The translations under genes were made by a program, and so were the position numbers. Of a stretch of 64,000 bases of DNA, positions 20,237-30,464 are shown one piece after another. The stretch covers positions 46,204-110,203 of the forward strand of contig JANXAZ010000007.1 in the NCBI GenBank assembly GCA_025062095.1, written 5' to 3'. Each line of letters starts with the position of its first letter. The first letter of the stretch is position 1. This DNA is from Geminicoccaceae bacterium (GTDB lineage: Bacteria; Pseudomonadota; Alphaproteobacteria; Geminicoccales; Geminicoccaceae). The notes beneath the pieces were generated by a model. The model did no database searches, had not been told where the DNA came from, and saw only the letters and a list, made by a program, of their open reading frames with translations.

Positions 20237-20617
20237 ATGGGCAAGCCGAAGCAGCAGCGGAGGCTCGCCGCGAACGAGGCCCTCGCCCAAGGGCTCATGC
20301 TGCGGGTGAGCCCGAGGAAGCTCAATCTCGTCGCCGGTCTCATCCGCGGCATGCCGGTGGGCAAGGCGGTCACGGCGTTGCAGTTCACGCGCAAGCGGGC
20401 GGCGGGGCTGGTCAAGAAGGTGCTCGAGAGCGCCATCGCCAACGCCGAGAACAACCACGGGCTCGACGTCGATCGGCTCGTGGTGGCGGAGGCGAGCGTG
20501 GGCAAACACCTCGTGCTGAAACGGCTGCACGCGCGGGCGCGCGGGCGGGCCGCCCGGATCCTCAAACCGTTCAGTCGGCTGCGGATCGTGGTCCGGCAGG
20601 TAGAGGAGAAGGCCTGA
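20237..20617 (+). CDS. rplV: 50S ribosomal protein L22
   Basis: A 126-residue L22 whose beta hairpin lines the exit tunnel. Conserved: [20 protein letters not shown] and [20 protein letters not shown]; the hairpin tip region [20 protein letters not shown] is basic as usual. The stop overlaps the rpsC start (TGATG). Confidence 0.98.
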   Translation: MGKPKQQRRLAANEALAQGLMLRVSPRKLNLVAGLIRGMPVGKAVTALQFTRKRAAGLVKKVLESAIANAENNHGLDVDRLVVAEASVGKHLVLKRLHARARGRAARILKPFSRLRIVVRQVEEKA

Positions 20618-21321
20618 TGGGGCAGAAGGTCAACCCGATCGGCCTCAGGCTCGGCATCAACCGGACCTGGGATTCGCGCTGGTACGCGGACAAGGACTAT
20701 GCGCGCCTGCTGGCCGAGGATCTCAAGATCCGCAACTTTCTCGAGAAGCGGCTGGCGCAGGCCGGTGTGAGCCGGATCGTCATCGAGCGGCCGGCGAAAA
20801 AAGCGCGGGTCACGATCCACACCGCGCGGCCGGGGGTGGTGATCGGCAAGAAAGGCGCGGAGATCGAGACCCTGCGCAAGGAGTTGAGCGCGCTCACCTC
20901 GGGCGAGGTCGCGCTCAACATCGTCGAGGTCCGCAAGCCCGAGTTGGACGCCAAGCTCGTGGCCGAGAACATCGCTCAGCAGCTCGAGAAGCGGGTGACC
21001 TTCCGGCGGGCGATGAAGCGCGCGGTGCAGGCGGCGATGCGGCTGGGCGCGCAGGGGATCAAGGTGACCTGCAGTGGTCGGCTCGGCGGAGCGGAGATCG
21101 CGCGTTCGGAGTGGTATCGAGAAGGGAGGGTGCCGCTGCACACCCTGCGCGCGAACATCGACTTCGGGCGGGCGACGGCGGTGACGCCGTACGGGACCTG
21201 CGGGGTCAAGGTCTGGGTCTACCGCGGGGACATCTTCGAGCACGATCCGATGGCCTATGATCGCAGGCTGGCCGAGGCCGGGCCTCCGCGTTCCGAGAGC
21301 CGGCGCGGGAGCGAAGCTTGA
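20617..21321 (+). CDS. rpsC: 30S ribosomal protein S3
   Basis: A 234-residue S3 at the mRNA entry site. It begins [20 protein letters not shown]; the KH domain shows [19 protein letters not shown], and the C-terminal domain shows [21 protein letters not shown] basic/acidic tail follows residue 215. It overlaps rplV by one base and rplP by one base. Confidence 0.98.
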   Translation: MGQKVNPIGLRLGINRTWDSRWYADKDYARLLAEDLKIRNFLEKRLAQAGVSRIVIERPAKKARVTIHTARPGVVIGKKGAEIETLRKELSALTSGEVALNIVEVRKPELDAKLVAENIAQQLEKRVTFRRAMKRAVQAAMRLGAQGIKVTCSGRLGGAEIARSEWYREGRVPLHTLRANIDFGRATAVTPYGTCGVKVWVYRGDIFEHDPMAYDRRLAEAGPPRSESRRGSEA

Positions 21322-21740
21322 TGTTGCAGCCCAGTCGGACCAAGTACCGTAAGGCCCACAAGGGGCGCATCCACGGGATCGCCAAGGCCGGCTACAGCTT
21401 GGCCTTCGGCTCGTACGGGATGAAGGCTCTGGAGCCCGAACGGGTGACCGCCCGCCAGCTCGAGGCGGCGCGACGGGCGATCACGCGCCATCTCAAGCGC
21501 GCGGGGCGGGTGTGGATCCGCGTCTTCCCGGACGTGCCGGTGACCAAGAAGCCGGCCGAAGTGCGCATGGGCAAGGGCAAGGGTTCGGTGGAGTACTGGA
21601 TCTGTCGGGTCAAGCCGGGGCGGATCCTGTTCGAGATCGACGGCGTGCCGGCCGAGCTCGCCCGGGAAGCGATCGAGCGCGGGGCGGCCAAATTGCCGAT
21701 CAAGACCAAGTTCGTCGCGCGCGTGCGGGAAGGGGCGTGA
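21321..21740 (+). CDS. rplP: 50S ribosomal protein L16
   Basis: A 139-residue L16 near the A site. Conserved: [39 protein letters not shown] and [22 protein letters not shown] 21321 is used; a TTG one codon earlier is in frame but falls inside the rpsC end without better spacing. Confidence 0.97.
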   Translation: MLQPSRTKYRKAHKGRIHGIAKAGYSLAFGSYGMKALEPERVTARQLEAARRAITRHLKRAGRVWIRVFPDVPVTKKPAEVRMGKGKGSVEYWICRVKPGRILFEIDGVPAELAREAIERGAAKLPIKTKFVARVREGA

Positions 21741-21744
21741 GGCG

Positions 21745-21960
21745 ATGACCGCGCAGGAACTGCGGGCGCAGACCGACGAGCAGCTCAAGGGGCGTCTGTT
21801 GGAGCTCAAGAGGGAGCAGTTCAACCTGAGGTTCCAGAAGGCGACGGGCCAACTCGAGAACACCCGCCGCATCCGCGAGGTGCGGCGCGAGATCGCCCGC
21901 GTGCTCACGGTGCTCAACGAGCGCCGACGGGCACGCGCGGCGGCGCAGGCGAAGAGGTGA
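21745..21960 (+). CDS. rpmC: 50S ribosomal protein L29
   Basis: A 71-residue helical L29 at the tunnel exit next to L23. Conserved: [20 protein letters not shown] and [20 protein letters not shown]. Basic C-terminal tail. Between rplP and rpsQ as usual. Confidence 0.97.
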   Translation: MTAQELRAQTDEQLKGRLLELKREQFNLRFQKATGQLENTRRIREVRREIARVLTVLNERRRARAAAQAKR

Positions 21961-21966
21961 AGAGCG

Positions 21967-22221
21967 ATGCCGCGTCGGATCCTTCAAGGCGTGGTGGTGA
22001 GCGACAAGATGGACAAGACGATCGTCGTTCGCGTCGATCGTCGGTTCCCGCATCCGCTCTACGGTAAGACCGTGACGCGGTCGAAGAAATACATGGCGCA
22101 CGACCCCGAGAACCGGTTCAAGGTCGGGGACGTGGTCAAGATCCGCGAATGCCGGCCGCTCTCCGCGCGCAAGCGCTGGGAAGTGGTGGTAGAGCCGGAA
22201 GAGGTGGCGGGTCGGGAGTGA
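21967..22221 (+). CDS. rpsQ: 30S ribosomal protein S17
   Basis: An 84-residue OB-fold S17, a primary 16S rRNA binder. Conserved: [39 protein letters not shown] and [19 protein letters not shown]. Confidence 0.98.
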   Translation: MPRRILQGVVVSDKMDKTIVVRVDRRFPHPLYGKTVTRSKKYMAHDPENRFKVGDVVKIRECRPLSARKRWEVVVEPEEVAGRE

Positions 22222-22228
22222 ACGTGCC

Positions 22229-22597
22229 ATGATCATGCCCGAGACGGATCTCGAGGTGGCCGACAACTCCGGCGCGCGCCGGGTCGAGTGCATTCGCGTG
22301 CTGGGCGGCTCGCACCGCAAGTGGGGCACGGTCGGCGACGTCATCGTCGTGGCGATCAAAGAGGCGATCCCGCGCGGCAAGGTGAAGAAGGGCGAGGTCG
22401 CGAAAGCGGTGATCGTGCGCACGGCGAAGGAGATCCACCGTCCGGACGGGACCTCGATCCGCTTCGACAAGAACGCCGCGGTGCTGATCAACGATCAGGG
22501 CGAGCCGATCGGGACGCGGATCTTCGGGCCGGTGACGCGCGAGCTGCGGGCCAAGAAGTTCATGAAGATCATTTCGCTCGCCCCCGAGGTGCTCTGA
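22229..22597 (+). CDS. rplN: 50S ribosomal protein L14
   Basis: A 122-residue L14, part of the intersubunit face and the RsfS-binding site. Conserved: [39 protein letters not shown] and [20 protein letters not shown]. Overlaps rplX by one base (TGATG). Confidence 0.98.
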   Translation: MIMPETDLEVADNSGARRVECIRVLGGSHRKWGTVGDVIVVAIKEAIPRGKVKKGEVAKAVIVRTAKEIHRPDGTSIRFDKNAAVLINDQGEPIGTRIFGPVTRELRAKKFMKIISLAPEVL

Positions 22598-22917
22598 TGG
22601 CCGCCAAGATCAAGAAGGGCGACAAGGTCGTCGTCACGACCGGTCGCGACAAAGGCAAGCAGGGCGAGGTCCTCAAGGTGTTCCCGGACGAGGGCCGGGC
22701 GATCGTGCAGGGCGTGCGGCTCGTCAAGCGGCACGTCAAGCCCTCCCCGCGCAATCCGCAAGGCGGCATCGTGACCAAGGAGGCGCCGATCAGCATCGCC
22801 AATCTCGCCCACATCGATCCCAAGGACGGCAAGCCGACGCGGGTGGGGTTCAAGATCCTCGAGGACGGCCGCAAGGTGCGCTACGCCAAGCGCTCCGGCG
22901 AGCTCATCGATCGCTGA
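22597..22917 (+). CDS. rplX: 50S ribosomal protein L24
   Basis: A 106-residue KOW-fold L24, an assembly initiator. Conserved: [40 protein letters not shown] and [15 protein letters not shown]. The start is ATG 22597 within TGATG; a longer in-frame upstream extension is a shadow of rplN. Confidence 0.97.
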   Translation: MAAKIKKGDKVVVTTGRDKGKQGEVLKVFPDEGRAIVQGVRLVKRHVKPSPRNPQGGIVTKEAPISIANLAHIDPKDGKPTRVGFKILEDGRKVRYAKRSGELIDR

Positions 22918-22927
22918 GGACGGCGCC

Positions 22928-23467
22928 ATGGCGAGGCTCAAGGAATATTACGAGCGCACGATCCGACCGCAGCTCATCGAGCGGTTCGGCTACAAGAACC
23001 CGATGCAGGTGCCGAAGCTCGAGAAGATCGTGCTCAACATGGGGGTGGGCGAGGCGGTCGCCGATCGCAAGAAGCTCGAATACGCGATGCGCGACATGGC
23101 TCTGATCGCCGGGCAGAAGCCGGTGCCCTGCCGGGCGCGCAAGTCGGTGGCCAATTTCAAGGTCCGCAAGGGGATGCCGATCGGCTGCAAGGTCACCTTG
23201 CGAGGCGCGCGGATGTACGAGTTCCTCGATCGGCTCATCAACATCGCCCTGCCGCGCGTGCGGGATTTCCGCGGCGTCTCCGACAAGGCCTTCGACGGCC
23301 GGGGGAACTACGCCCTGGGGATCAAGGAGCAGATCATCTTCCCGGAGATCAACTACGACGAGATCGACGAGGTGCGGGGGATGGACGTCATCATCTGCAC
23401 CACGGCGAAGACGGACGAGGAGGCCAAGGCCCTCCTCGCCGCGTTCAACATGCCGTTCCGGAAGTGA
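22928..23467 (+). CDS. rplE: 50S ribosomal protein L5
   Basis: A 179-residue L5 that contacts 5S rRNA and the P-site tRNA. Conserved: [40 protein letters not shown] and [20 protein letters not shown]. Standard spc order. Confidence 0.98.
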   Translation: MARLKEYYERTIRPQLIERFGYKNPMQVPKLEKIVLNMGVGEAVADRKKLEYAMRDMALIAGQKPVPCRARKSVANFKVRKGMPIGCKVTLRGARMYEFLDRLINIALPRVRDFRGVSDKAFDGRGNYALGIKEQIIFPEINYDEIDEVRGMDVIICTTAKTDEEAKALLAAFNMPFRK

Positions 23468-23470
23468 GCG

Positions 23471-23776
23471 ATGGCCAAGAAGAGCGCGATCGAGAAGAAC
23501 GAGCGTCGACGTCGTCTGGTCGCCAAATTCGAGGCCAAACGGGCGGCGCTCAAGAAGATCATCATGGACCGCACCCGCGATCCCGAGGAGCGGTTCGAGG
23601 CGACGCTGGCGCTCGCCAAGCTGCCGCGCAACAGTTCGCCCGTGCGGGTGCGCAACCGCTGCCTGCTCACGGGTCGGCCGCGCGGTTATTACCGCAAGTT
23701 CGGGCTGTCGCGCATCGCGCTTCGGGACCTCGCGGGCCAGGGGTTGATCCCGGGCTGTGTCAAGGCGAGCTGGTGA
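23471..23776 (+). CDS. rpsN: 30S ribosomal protein S14 (Zn-free form)
   Basis: A 101-residue S14 of the long C-minus type: the C-terminal block [20 protein letters not shown] has a single Cys instead of two CxxC pairs, so no zinc ribbon. Start [14 protein letters not shown]. Length and form fit alphaproteobacteria. Confidence 0.98.
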   Translation: MAKKSAIEKNERRRRLVAKFEAKRAALKKIIMDRTRDPEERFEATLALAKLPRNSSPVRVRNRCLLTGRPRGYYRKFGLSRIALRDLAGQGLIPGCVKASW

Positions 23777-23788
23777 GGACGGTGAACG

Positions 23789-24187
23789 ATGGTCGGGTCT
23801 GATCCGCTCGGCGACATGATCACGCGCATCCGCAACGCGCAGCGGGCGCAGAAGGCGGTGGTGCGCACGCCGGCGTCCAAATTGCGCGAGCGCGTCCTCG
23901 ACGTCTTGAAGCGCGAGGGCTACATCCGCAATTACGAAACGATCGACGTGCGCCCGGGCATCAAGGAGCTGTCGATCGAGCTCAAATACCACAACGGCGA
24001 GCCGGTGATCCGCGAGATCCGGCGCGTCTCCAAGCCCGGACGGAGGATCTACGCCGGCGTGAAGGACCTGCCCAAGGTCTACAACGGTCTCGGGATCGCG
24101 ATCCTCTCGACGCCGCGGGGGGTGTTGTCGGACGCCGAGGCCCGCGAGCTGCGGGTGGGCGGTGAAGTGCTCTGCACGGTGTTCTGA
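23789..24187 (+). CDS. rpsH: 30S ribosomal protein S8
   Basis: A 132-residue S8 that binds central-domain 16S rRNA; in E. coli it represses the spc operon. Conserved: [39 protein letters not shown] and [19 protein letters not shown]. Followed after 2 bases by rplF. Confidence 0.98.
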   Translation: MVGSDPLGDMITRIRNAQRAQKAVVRTPASKLRERVLDVLKREGYIRNYETIDVRPGIKELSIELKYHNGEPVIREIRRVSKPGRRIYAGVKDLPKVYNGLGIAILSTPRGVLSDAEARELRVGGEVLCTVF

Positions 24188-24189
24188 TC

Positions 24190-24723
24190 ATGTCGCGCAT
24201 CGGCAAACATCCCGTGCCCGTCCCCGCCGGGGTCACCGTGGCGATCGAGGGCAACGCCGTGCGGGCCAAGGGCCGGCTCGGCGAGCTCGTCCAACCCCTG
24301 CCGCCGGAGGTGTCGGTGACGCTCGAAGACGGGCGGCTCGTCGTCCGCCCGCGCAGCGACACGCAACGGGCGCGCGCGATGTGGGGGCTGTCGCGCAGTC
24401 TGCTCGCCAACCTCGTCAAGGGAGTCTCCGAGGGGTTCACCAAGCGCCTGGAGATCAACGGGGTGGGCTACCGGGCGGCGTCCGACGGCAAGATCCTGAC
24501 TCTGCAGCTCGGGTTCAGCCACGACATCAAGTACGCCATCCCTCCCGACATCAAGATCACCTGCGAGAACCCGAACCAGATCACGGTGAGCGGTGCCGAC
24601 AAGCAGAAGGTGGGTCAGATCGCGGCCGAGATCCGCAGCTTCCGCAAGCCCGAGCCGTACAAGGGCAAGGGCATCAAATACGCGGACGAGGTGATCTTGC
24701 GCAAGGAAGGCAAGAAGAAGTAG
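24190..24723 (+). CDS. rplF: 50S ribosomal protein L6
   Basis: A 177-residue L6 near the factor-binding site. Conserved: [39 protein letters not shown] and [20 protein letters not shown] at the C terminus. Stop TAG is 2 bases before rplR. Confidence 0.98.
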   Translation: MSRIGKHPVPVPAGVTVAIEGNAVRAKGRLGELVQPLPPEVSVTLEDGRLVVRPRSDTQRARAMWGLSRSLLANLVKGVSEGFTKRLEINGVGYRAASDGKILTLQLGFSHDIKYAIPPDIKITCENPNQITVSGADKQKVGQIAAEIRSFRKPEPYKGKGIKYADEVILRKEGKKK

Positions 24724-24725
24724 CC

Positions 24726-25088
24726 ATGTTGTCTGCACAAGAGCGGTTCGAGCGCAGGGCCAGGCGGGTCCGTTATCGGATCCGGACGCAGAGCGGCGGG
24801 CGACCGCGCCTGAGCGTTTTCCGCTCCAGCCGGCACATCTACGCGCAGATCATCGACGACGCCCAGGGTCGGACCCTGGTCGCCGCCTCTTCGCTCGATC
24901 GCGAGCTGCGCAAGGTGCTCGAGAAGGGCTCGACGGTGGCCGCGGCGTACCAGGTGGGGCGGGCGCTCGCGGAGCGCGCCCGCGCCGCCGGGATCGAGGC
25001 GGTCGTGTTCGATCGCGGCGGCTACAAATACCACGGCCGGGTGAAGGCCCTGGCCGAAGGGGCTCGGGAAGGCGGGCTCCGGTTCTGA
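24726..25088 (+). CDS. rplR: 50S ribosomal protein L18
   Basis: A 120-residue L18 that carries 5S rRNA to the large subunit. Conserved: [33 protein letters not shown] and [23 protein letters not shown] 24726 chosen; an in-frame upstream extension is a shadow of rplF. Confidence 0.97.
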   Translation: MLSAQERFERRARRVRYRIRTQSGGRPRLSVFRSSRHIYAQIIDDAQGRTLVAASSLDRELRKVLEKGSTVAAAYQVGRALAERARAAGIEAVVFDRGGYKYHGRVKALAEGAREGGLRF

Positions 25089-25102
25089 ACTCGGGGACGA
25101 GA

Positions 25103-25657
25103 ATGGCACGGGCACGCGAACGGACGGCGGGCGAGGAGCGCAGCGAAGGCGAGCTGATCGATCGGCTCGTGAGCGTCAATCGCGTCGCCAAGGTGGTCAA
25201 GGGCGGACGCCGCTTCGGCTTCTCGGCGCTGGTCGTGGTCGGCGACGGCAAAGGGCGGGTCGGCTACGGTTCGGGCAAGGCAAGGGAAGTGCCGGAAGCG
25301 GTGCGCAAGGCCACCGAGCAGGCGAAGCGCTCGATGATCCGGGTCCCGCTGCGGCAGGGGCGGACGCTCCATCACGACGTCAAGGGCAAGTTCGGAGCCG
25401 GCAGCGTGATCCTGCGCGCCGCCCCGCCGGGCACCGGGATCATCGCCGGAGGACCCATGCGCGCGGTCTTCGAGGCCCTGGGGGTGAGCGACGTGGTCGC
25501 CAAGTCCCTGGGTTCGAACAATCCGCACAACATGGTCAAGGCGACCTTCGCCGCCCTCGCGCAGGTGTGCTCGCCGCGACAAGTGGCCGCCAAGCGCGGG
25601 AAGAAGGTGAGCGATATCGTCGGCCGGCGCGAGGCGGGCGAGGCGCGGCCGGATTGA
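25103..25657 (+). CDS. rpsE: 30S ribosomal protein S5
   Basis: A 184-residue S5 affecting accuracy and mRNA unwinding. Conserved: [40 protein letters not shown] and [20 protein letters not shown]. The loop with Val-Lys-Gly-Gly-Arg-Arg, where spectinomycin resistance arises, is wild type. Confidence 0.98.
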   Translation: MARARERTAGEERSEGELIDRLVSVNRVAKVVKGGRRFGFSALVVVGDGKGRVGYGSGKAREVPEAVRKATEQAKRSMIRVPLRQGRTLHHDVKGKFGAGSVILRAAPPGTGIIAGGPMRAVFEALGVSDVVAKSLGSNNPHNMVKATFAALAQVCSPRQVAAKRGKKVSDIVGRREAGEARPD

Positions 25658-25670
25658 CGGAGCGCAGAGG

Positions 25671-25892
25671 ATGGCCGAGGAAGGAGCGGTGACCGGGAAC
25701 CGGCTCAAGGTCACCCAGATCAGGAGCCCGATCGGCCGGCATCGGGACCAACGGGCGACGCTCGTCTGTCTCGGGCTCAACAAGTTGCATCGCTCCCGCG
25801 TCATCGAGGATACTCCAGCCAATCGGGGGCGGATCGAGAAGGTGAAGCATCTCGTGCGGGTCGAGCCGGTGCCGCCGACGGAAGAGCGGTGA
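25671..25892 (+). CDS. rpmD: 50S ribosomal protein L30
   Basis: A 73-residue L30. Core [20 protein letters not shown], then [20 protein letters not shown], is the bacterial short L30. A ten-residue N-terminal extension ([10 protein letters not shown]) precedes it; the start could be slightly later. Normal place between rpsE and rplO. Confidence 0.96.
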   Translation: MAEEGAVTGNRLKVTQIRSPIGRHRDQRATLVCLGLNKLHRSRVIEDTPANRGRIEKVKHLVRVEPVPPTEER

Positions 25893-25919
25893 GGCGACCG
25901 GGCCCGACGGGAGAGGGAC

Positions 25920-26399
25920 ATGAAGCTCAACGAGCTCAGGGGCGCCCCGGGGGCGCGGTCGGCGCGCAAGCGCGTGGGCCGCGGGATCGGCTCGGGGATG
26001 GGAAAGACCTGCGGGCGGGGTCACAAGGGGGCGAAAGCGCGCAAGAGCAACCCCAAGCCGCCTTGGTTCGAAGGCGGGCAGATGCCGCTTTATCGGCGTC
26101 TGCCCAAGCGCGGCTTCAACAACCCTTTCCGGCGCGAATACGCGATCCTCAACCTCGACCAGCTGCAGGCGGCGGTCGACAAGGGCAAGATCGCACCCGG
26201 CTCCCGGCTCGATGCCGAGAAACTCGTCGAGGCCGGGGTGATCCGCCGCGCGCGCGACGGCGTGCGGCTGTTGGGCCGCGGCGAGCTCACCGTGGCGCTC
26301 GAGCTCGAAGTCGCCCACGCCTCGAAGAAGGCGATCGAAGCGGTGGAGAAGGCCGGCGGTCGGGTCATCCTGCCCGCCGGCGGGGCGGCCGGGGGCTGA
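25920..26399 (+). CDS. rplO: 50S ribosomal protein L15
   Basis: A 159-residue L15, a late-assembly 23S rRNA binder. Conserved: MKLNELRGAPGARSARKRVG, RGIGSGMGKTCGRGHKGAKA and PKPPWFEGGQMPLYRRLPKR. secY starts 11 bases after the stop. Confidence 0.98.
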   Translation: MKLNELRGAPGARSARKRVGRGIGSGMGKTCGRGHKGAKARKSNPKPPWFEGGQMPLYRRLPKRGFNNPFRREYAILNLDQLQAAVDKGKIAPGSRLDAEKLVEAGVIRRARDGVRLLGRGELTVALELEVAHASKKAIEAVEKAGGRVILPAGGAAGG

Positions 26400-26410
26400 A
26401 GGTCGACGCG

Positions 26411-27757
26411 ATGGCCTCCGCCGCCGAGCAGCTCGCGAGCGCGATCAACCTCGGTGCCTTCGCCAAGGCGACCGAGCTCAAGAAGCGCATCTGGTTCACG
26501 CTCGGTTGCCTGATCGTCTACCGCTTGGGGACCTACGTGCCGCTGCCGGGCATCGACCCGGCGGTCATGGCGCAGATCTTCGCCCAGCAGCGCGGCGGCA
26601 TCCTCGGCATGTTCAACATGTTCGCGGGTGGCGCGCTCGAGCGGATGTCGATCTTCGCCCTCGGCATCCTACCCTATATTTCCGCTTCGATCATCCTGCA
26701 GCTGATGACGGCGGTGTCGCCCACCCTCGAACAGCTCAAGAAAGAGGGCGAGGTCGGGCGCAAGAAGATCAATCAGTACACCCGCTATCTCACGGTGGCG
26801 CTCGCCGCGTTCCAGGCCTGGGGTCTGGCGATCGGGCTCGAGGCGACGAGCGGGCCGAACGGCTCGGCGGTGATCGATCCGGGTTGGTTCTTCCGCATCA
26901 CCACGGTGATCACGATCGTGGGCGGCACCGTGTTCTTGATGTGGCTCGGCGAGCAGATCACCGCGCGGGGGATCGGCAACGGGATCTCCTTGATCATCTT
27001 CGTGGGCATCATCGCCGGCCTGCCTTCCGCGCTCGCGGCGCTGCTCGAACTCGGTCGCACCGGCGCCATGTCGACGCTGTTCATTCTCTTCCTGATGGTC
27101 ATGGCGGCGGCGGTCGTGACCTTCATCGTGTTCATGGAAAGGGCGCAGCGCCGGGTCCTCGTCCAATATCCCAAGCGGATGGTCGGCGGTACCCGGATGT
27201 TCGGCGGCGAGAGCACGCATCTGCCGCTCAAGATCAACACGAGCGGGGTGATCCCGGCCATCTTCGCGAGCTCGCTGCTGCTCCTGCCGGCGACGATCGG
27301 CAGCTTCACCGGGCAGGCGGGGCCGGAATGGCTGATCGTGATCACCACTGCGCTCGGCTACGGTCAACCGCTGCACATCGCAATCTACGTCGCGCTCATC
27401 ATCTTCTTCGCCTTCTTTTACACCTCGATCGTCTTCAACCCCCAGGAGACGGCGGAGAACCTCAAAAAGCACGGGGGGTTCATCCCCGGGATCCGGCCCG
27501 GGCAGCGCACCGCCGAATATCTCGATTACGTGCTCACCCGCCTGACCGCCGTGGGGGCGATCTATCTCGCCGCGGTCTGCGTGCTGCCGGAGATCCTGAT
27601 CGCGCAATACGCGGTGCCCTTCTATTTCGGTGGCACCTCGCTTCTGATCGTCGTTTCGGTGACCATGGACACGGTGGCGCAGATCCAGGCGCATCTGATC
27701 GCCCACCAGTACGAAGGGCTGATCCGCAAGGCGCGGCTGCGCGGGAGACGCGGATGA
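26411..27757 (+). CDS. secY: Preprotein translocase subunit SecY
   Basis: A 448-residue channel subunit of SecYEG with ten hydrophobic segments. Family blocks: RIWFTLGCLIVYRLGTYVPL, GALERMSIFALGILPYISAS (plug/TM2) and GTSLLIVVSVTMDTVAQIQA near the C terminus. ATG 26411 follows rplO closely. The stop overlaps the adk start (ATGA), the usual spc-operon pairing. Confidence 0.98.
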   Translation: MASAAEQLASAINLGAFAKATELKKRIWFTLGCLIVYRLGTYVPLPGIDPAVMAQIFAQQRGGILGMFNMFAGGALERMSIFALGILPYISASIILQLMTAVSPTLEQLKKEGEVGRKKINQYTRYLTVALAAFQAWGLAIGLEATSGPNGSAVIDPGWFFRITTVITIVGGTVFLMWLGEQITARGIGNGISLIIFVGIIAGLPSALAALLELGRTGAMSTLFILFLMVMAAAVVTFIVFMERAQRRVLVQYPKRMVGGTRMFGGESTHLPLKINTSGVIPAIFASSLLLLPATIGSFTGQAGPEWLIVITTALGYGQPLHIAIYVALIIFFAFFYTSIVFNPQETAENLKKHGGFIPGIRPGQRTAEYLDYVLTRLTAVGAIYLAAVCVLPEILIAQYAVPFYFGGTSLLIVVSVTMDTVAQIQAHLIAHQYEGLIRKARLRGRRG

Positions 27758-28410
27758 GGCTCGTGCTGCTCGGGCCGCCCGGGGCCGGCAAGGGGACGCA
27801 GGCGCAGTGGCTCAAGGAGCGCTACGGCATCCCCCATCTCTCGACCGGGGACATGCTGCGCGAGGCGGTGGCCGCCGGCACCGAGATCGGCCTGAAGGCC
27901 AAGGCGGTGATGGAGCGGGGCGAGCTCGTCTCCGACGAGATCATGATCGGAGTGATCCGCGACCGGCTCGGGCGGCCGGACTGCGCAAAGGGCTTCGTCC
28001 TCGACGGCTTCCCGCGCACCGTCGCCCAGGCCGAGGCGCTCGAGGCGCTTCTCGCCGAGCGGGGCGAGAAGCTCGATGCGGTGATCGAGTTCCGGGTCGA
28101 CGCGGAAGCCCTCGTCGCGCGGATCGCCGGCCGCTTCGCCTGCGCGCGCTGCGGCGCCGGCTACCACGAGCGGTTCAAGCGCCCGAAGGTCGACGGCGTG
28201 TGCGATCAGTGCGGCGGTACGGAGTTCGTGCGGCGGGCCGACGACAACGAAGAGGCGGTGCGCCGTCGGTTGCGCGCCTATGTCGAGCAGACCGCACCGC
28301 TGGCGAGTTTCTATCGCGCGCGCGGCGTGCTGCGGACGGTCGACGGGATGGCGTCGATCCCGGAGGTGACGGCGGCGATCGCGCGGCTGCTCGACGGAGC
28401 CGGGAGTTGA
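27754..28410 (+). CDS. adk: Adenylate kinase, zinc-LID type
   Basis: A 218-residue enzyme that interconverts AMP + ATP and 2 ADP. P-loop GPPGAGKGT (8-16), HLSTGDMLR and LDGFPRTVAQA are present. The LID is long and carries four cysteines (130, 133, 150, 153), so it is the zinc-binding type. Translationally coupled to secY. Its last codons contain the -35 element of the candidate rpsM promoter. Confidence 0.98.
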   Translation: MRLVLLGPPGAGKGTQAQWLKERYGIPHLSTGDMLREAVAAGTEIGLKAKAVMERGELVSDEIMIGVIRDRLGRPDCAKGFVLDGFPRTVAQAEALEALLAERGEKLDAVIEFRVDAEALVARIAGRFACARCGAGYHERFKRPKVDGVCDQCGGTEFVRRADDNEEAVRRRLRAYVEQTAPLASFYRARGVLRTVDGMASIPEVTAAIARLLDGAGS

Positions 28411-28434
28411 CGGAACGGTTGTCGTCTCTATACT
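28407..28434 (+). promoter_or_regulatory. Candidate promoter of the alpha operon (rpsM-rpsK-rpoA-rplQ)
   Basis: TTGACG (28407-28412) overlaps the adk stop codon; a 16-base spacer leads to TATACT (28429-28434). Both boxes are close to consensus, making this one of the best promoters in the window. A start near 28441 gives a leader of about 70 bases before the GTG of rpsM. Confidence 0.72.
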
Positions 28435-28512
28435 CCGTGAGCTTTTCGAGCGCGACGCCGGAAGCGAGGGTCGCGCTCGTCGTCAATCCGGACGCGCCCG
28501 AGGGAGTTTGAG

Positions 28513-28893
28513 GTGGCCCGTATCGCCGGTGTCAACATTCCGAGCCAGAAGCCGATCTGGATCGCGCTGACCTACATCTACGGCATCGGTCCCAACAATT
28601 CCAAAGTCATCCTCGACAAGTGCGGCATTCCTCACATGCGCCGCACCCACGAGCTCACCGATGCCGAGATCGCGCGCATCCGCGAGGTGATCGACCGCGA
28701 ATACAAGGTCGAAGGCGATCTCCGGCGCGAGGTGGCGATGAACATCAAGCGCCTGATGGACCTCGGCTGTTACCGCGGGTTGCGGCACCGGCGCGGGCTC
28801 CCGGTGCGCGGCCAGCGCACCCACACCAACGCCCGTACGCGCAAGGGTCCGGCGCGGCCGATCGCCGGAAAGAAGAAGGCGCCGAAGAAGTAA
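28513..28893 (+). CDS. rpsM: 30S ribosomal protein S13
   Basis: A 126-residue S13 in the 30S head. Conserved: [33 protein letters not shown] and [20 protein letters not shown]. The start is GTG 28513, with GGGAG about 7 bases upstream. rpmJ (L36), often found just before, is absent. Confidence 0.97.
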   Translation: MARIAGVNIPSQKPIWIALTYIYGIGPNNSKVILDKCGIPHMRRTHELTDAEIARIREVIDREYKVEGDLRREVAMNIKRLMDLGCYRGLRHRRGLPVRGQRTHTNARTRKGPARPIAGKKKAPKK

Positions 28894-28896
28894 GCC

Positions 28897-29289
28897 ATGG
28901 CTCAGGAAACCCAGACGCGCGTTCGCCGTCGCGAGCGCAAGAACATCACTTCGGGCGTGGCGCACGTCGCCGCGACCTTCAACAACACCATGATCACGAT
29001 CACGGATGCCCAAGGCAACACGATCGCCTGGGCGTCGGCCGGATCGCAGGGCTTCAAGGGCTCGCGCAAGTCCACGCCCTTCGCCGCCCAGGTCGCGGGG
29101 GAGGCGGCCGGACGCAAGGCCATGGAGCACGGCATGCGGACGATCGAGGTGGAGGTCCGCGGGCCCGGCTCGGGCCGGGAGTCGGCCCTGCGCGCGCTGC
29201 AGTCCGTGGGACTCGTGATCACCGCGATCCGCGACGTGACGCCGATCCCGCACAACGGCTGCCGGCCGCGCAAGCGGCGACGGGTCTGA
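28897..29289 (+). CDS. rpsK: 30S ribosomal protein S11
   Basis: A 130-residue S11 on the 30S platform. Conserved: [40 protein letters not shown] and [18 protein letters not shown] at the C terminus. Three bases after rpsM. Confidence 0.98.
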   Translation: MAQETQTRVRRRERKNITSGVAHVAATFNNTMITITDAQGNTIAWASAGSQGFKGSRKSTPFAAQVAGEAAGRKAMEHGMRTIEVEVRGPGSGRESALRALQSVGLVITAIRDVTPIPHNGCRPRKRRRV

Positions 29290-29362
29290 CCGTTCGCGAA
29301 CGTCGATCACAGGCATCGTCCCCGCCGGCGCGAGCGCCGCGCGGGGCGCGGGACTTCGGAAC

Positions 29363-30409
29363 ATGGCTGGCGTTCAGACGCGAAGTGGTTCGCTCATCGC
29401 CAAGAACTGGCAAGAGCTCATCAAGCCTCAGAAGGTCGAGGTGGTGCCGGGACGGCGTCCCGACCGCGAGGCGACGCTCATCGTCGAGCCGCTCGAGCGC
29501 GGTTTCGGGATCACGCTCGGCAACGCGCTCCGGCGGGTGCTGTTGTCCTCGCTGCAAGGGGCGGCGATCACCGCCGTGCACATCGACGGGGTCCTGCACG
29601 AGTTCTCGACCATCCCGGGCGTGCGCGAGGACGTCACGGACATCGTCCTCAACCTCAAGCAGATCGGCATCCGGCTGCACAGCGAGGGACCGAAACGGGC
29701 GACGCTGCGCGTCGAAGGCCCGAAGGTGGTGACCGCGGGGATGATCGAGACGCCCGCGGACGTCGAGATCATGGATCCCGATCTCGTGATCTGCCACGTC
29801 GACCAGGGCGGCAAGCTCTCGATGGAGCTGACGATCACCCGCGGCAAGGGCTACGTGCCCGCGCATCTTCTCAAGAGCGAGGACGCGCCGATCGGGCTCA
29901 TCGCGATCGATGCGATCTACAGCCCGGTGCGCAAGGTCGCCTATCGGGTCGACAACGCCCGCGTCGGCCAGCAGACCGACTACGACAAGCTCGTCATGCA
30001 GGTCGAAACCGACGGCTCGGTGGCGCCCGAGGACGCGGTGGCCTATGCTGCGCGGATCCTGCAGGACCAGCTCCAGCTCTTCATCACCTTCGAAGAACCG
30101 CACCTCGGCGTGCCGACCGAGCGGCGCCCCGAGCTTCCCTTCAACCCCAATCTCTTGCGCAAGGTGGACGAGCTCGAGCTCTCGGTGCGCTCCGCCAACT
30201 GCCTCAAGAACGACAACATCGTCTACATCGGCGATCTCGTCCAGAAGACCGAGGCGGAGCTGTTGCGCACGCCCAACTTCGGCCGCAAGTCTTTGAACGA
30301 GATCAAGGAGGTCTTGGCCCAGATGGGCCTGCACCTCGGCATGGAGGTGCCGGGCTGGCCGCCCGAGAACATCGAGGAGCTGGCCCGCAAGATCGAGGAA
30401 CCGTTCTGA
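29363..30409 (+). CDS. rpoA: DNA-directed RNA polymerase subunit alpha
   Basis: A 348-residue alpha subunit. The N-terminal assembly domain shows LEPGFG-type [20 protein letters not shown] and [12 protein letters not shown]; the C-terminal domain shows [20 protein letters not shown] and [17 protein letters not shown], the UP-element and activator contact surface. A 73-base gap after rpsK; rplQ follows after 55 bases. Confidence 0.99.
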   Translation: MAGVQTRSGSLIAKNWQELIKPQKVEVVPGRRPDREATLIVEPLERGFGITLGNALRRVLLSSLQGAAITAVHIDGVLHEFSTIPGVREDVTDIVLNLKQIGIRLHSEGPKRATLRVEGPKVVTAGMIETPADVEIMDPDLVICHVDQGGKLSMELTITRGKGYVPAHLLKSEDAPIGLIAIDAIYSPVRKVAYRVDNARVGQQTDYDKLVMQVETDGSVAPEDAVAYAARILQDQLQLFITFEEPHLGVPTERRPELPFNPNLLRKVDELELSVRSANCLKNDNIVYIGDLVQKTEAELLRTPNFGRKSLNEIKEVLAQMGLHLGMEVPGWPPENIEELARKIEEPF

Positions 30410-30464
30410 GCCGGGGGCGCCCGCGCGCACCCGCGCTCGGCGGCGGATACGGGGACGAGAGGCG

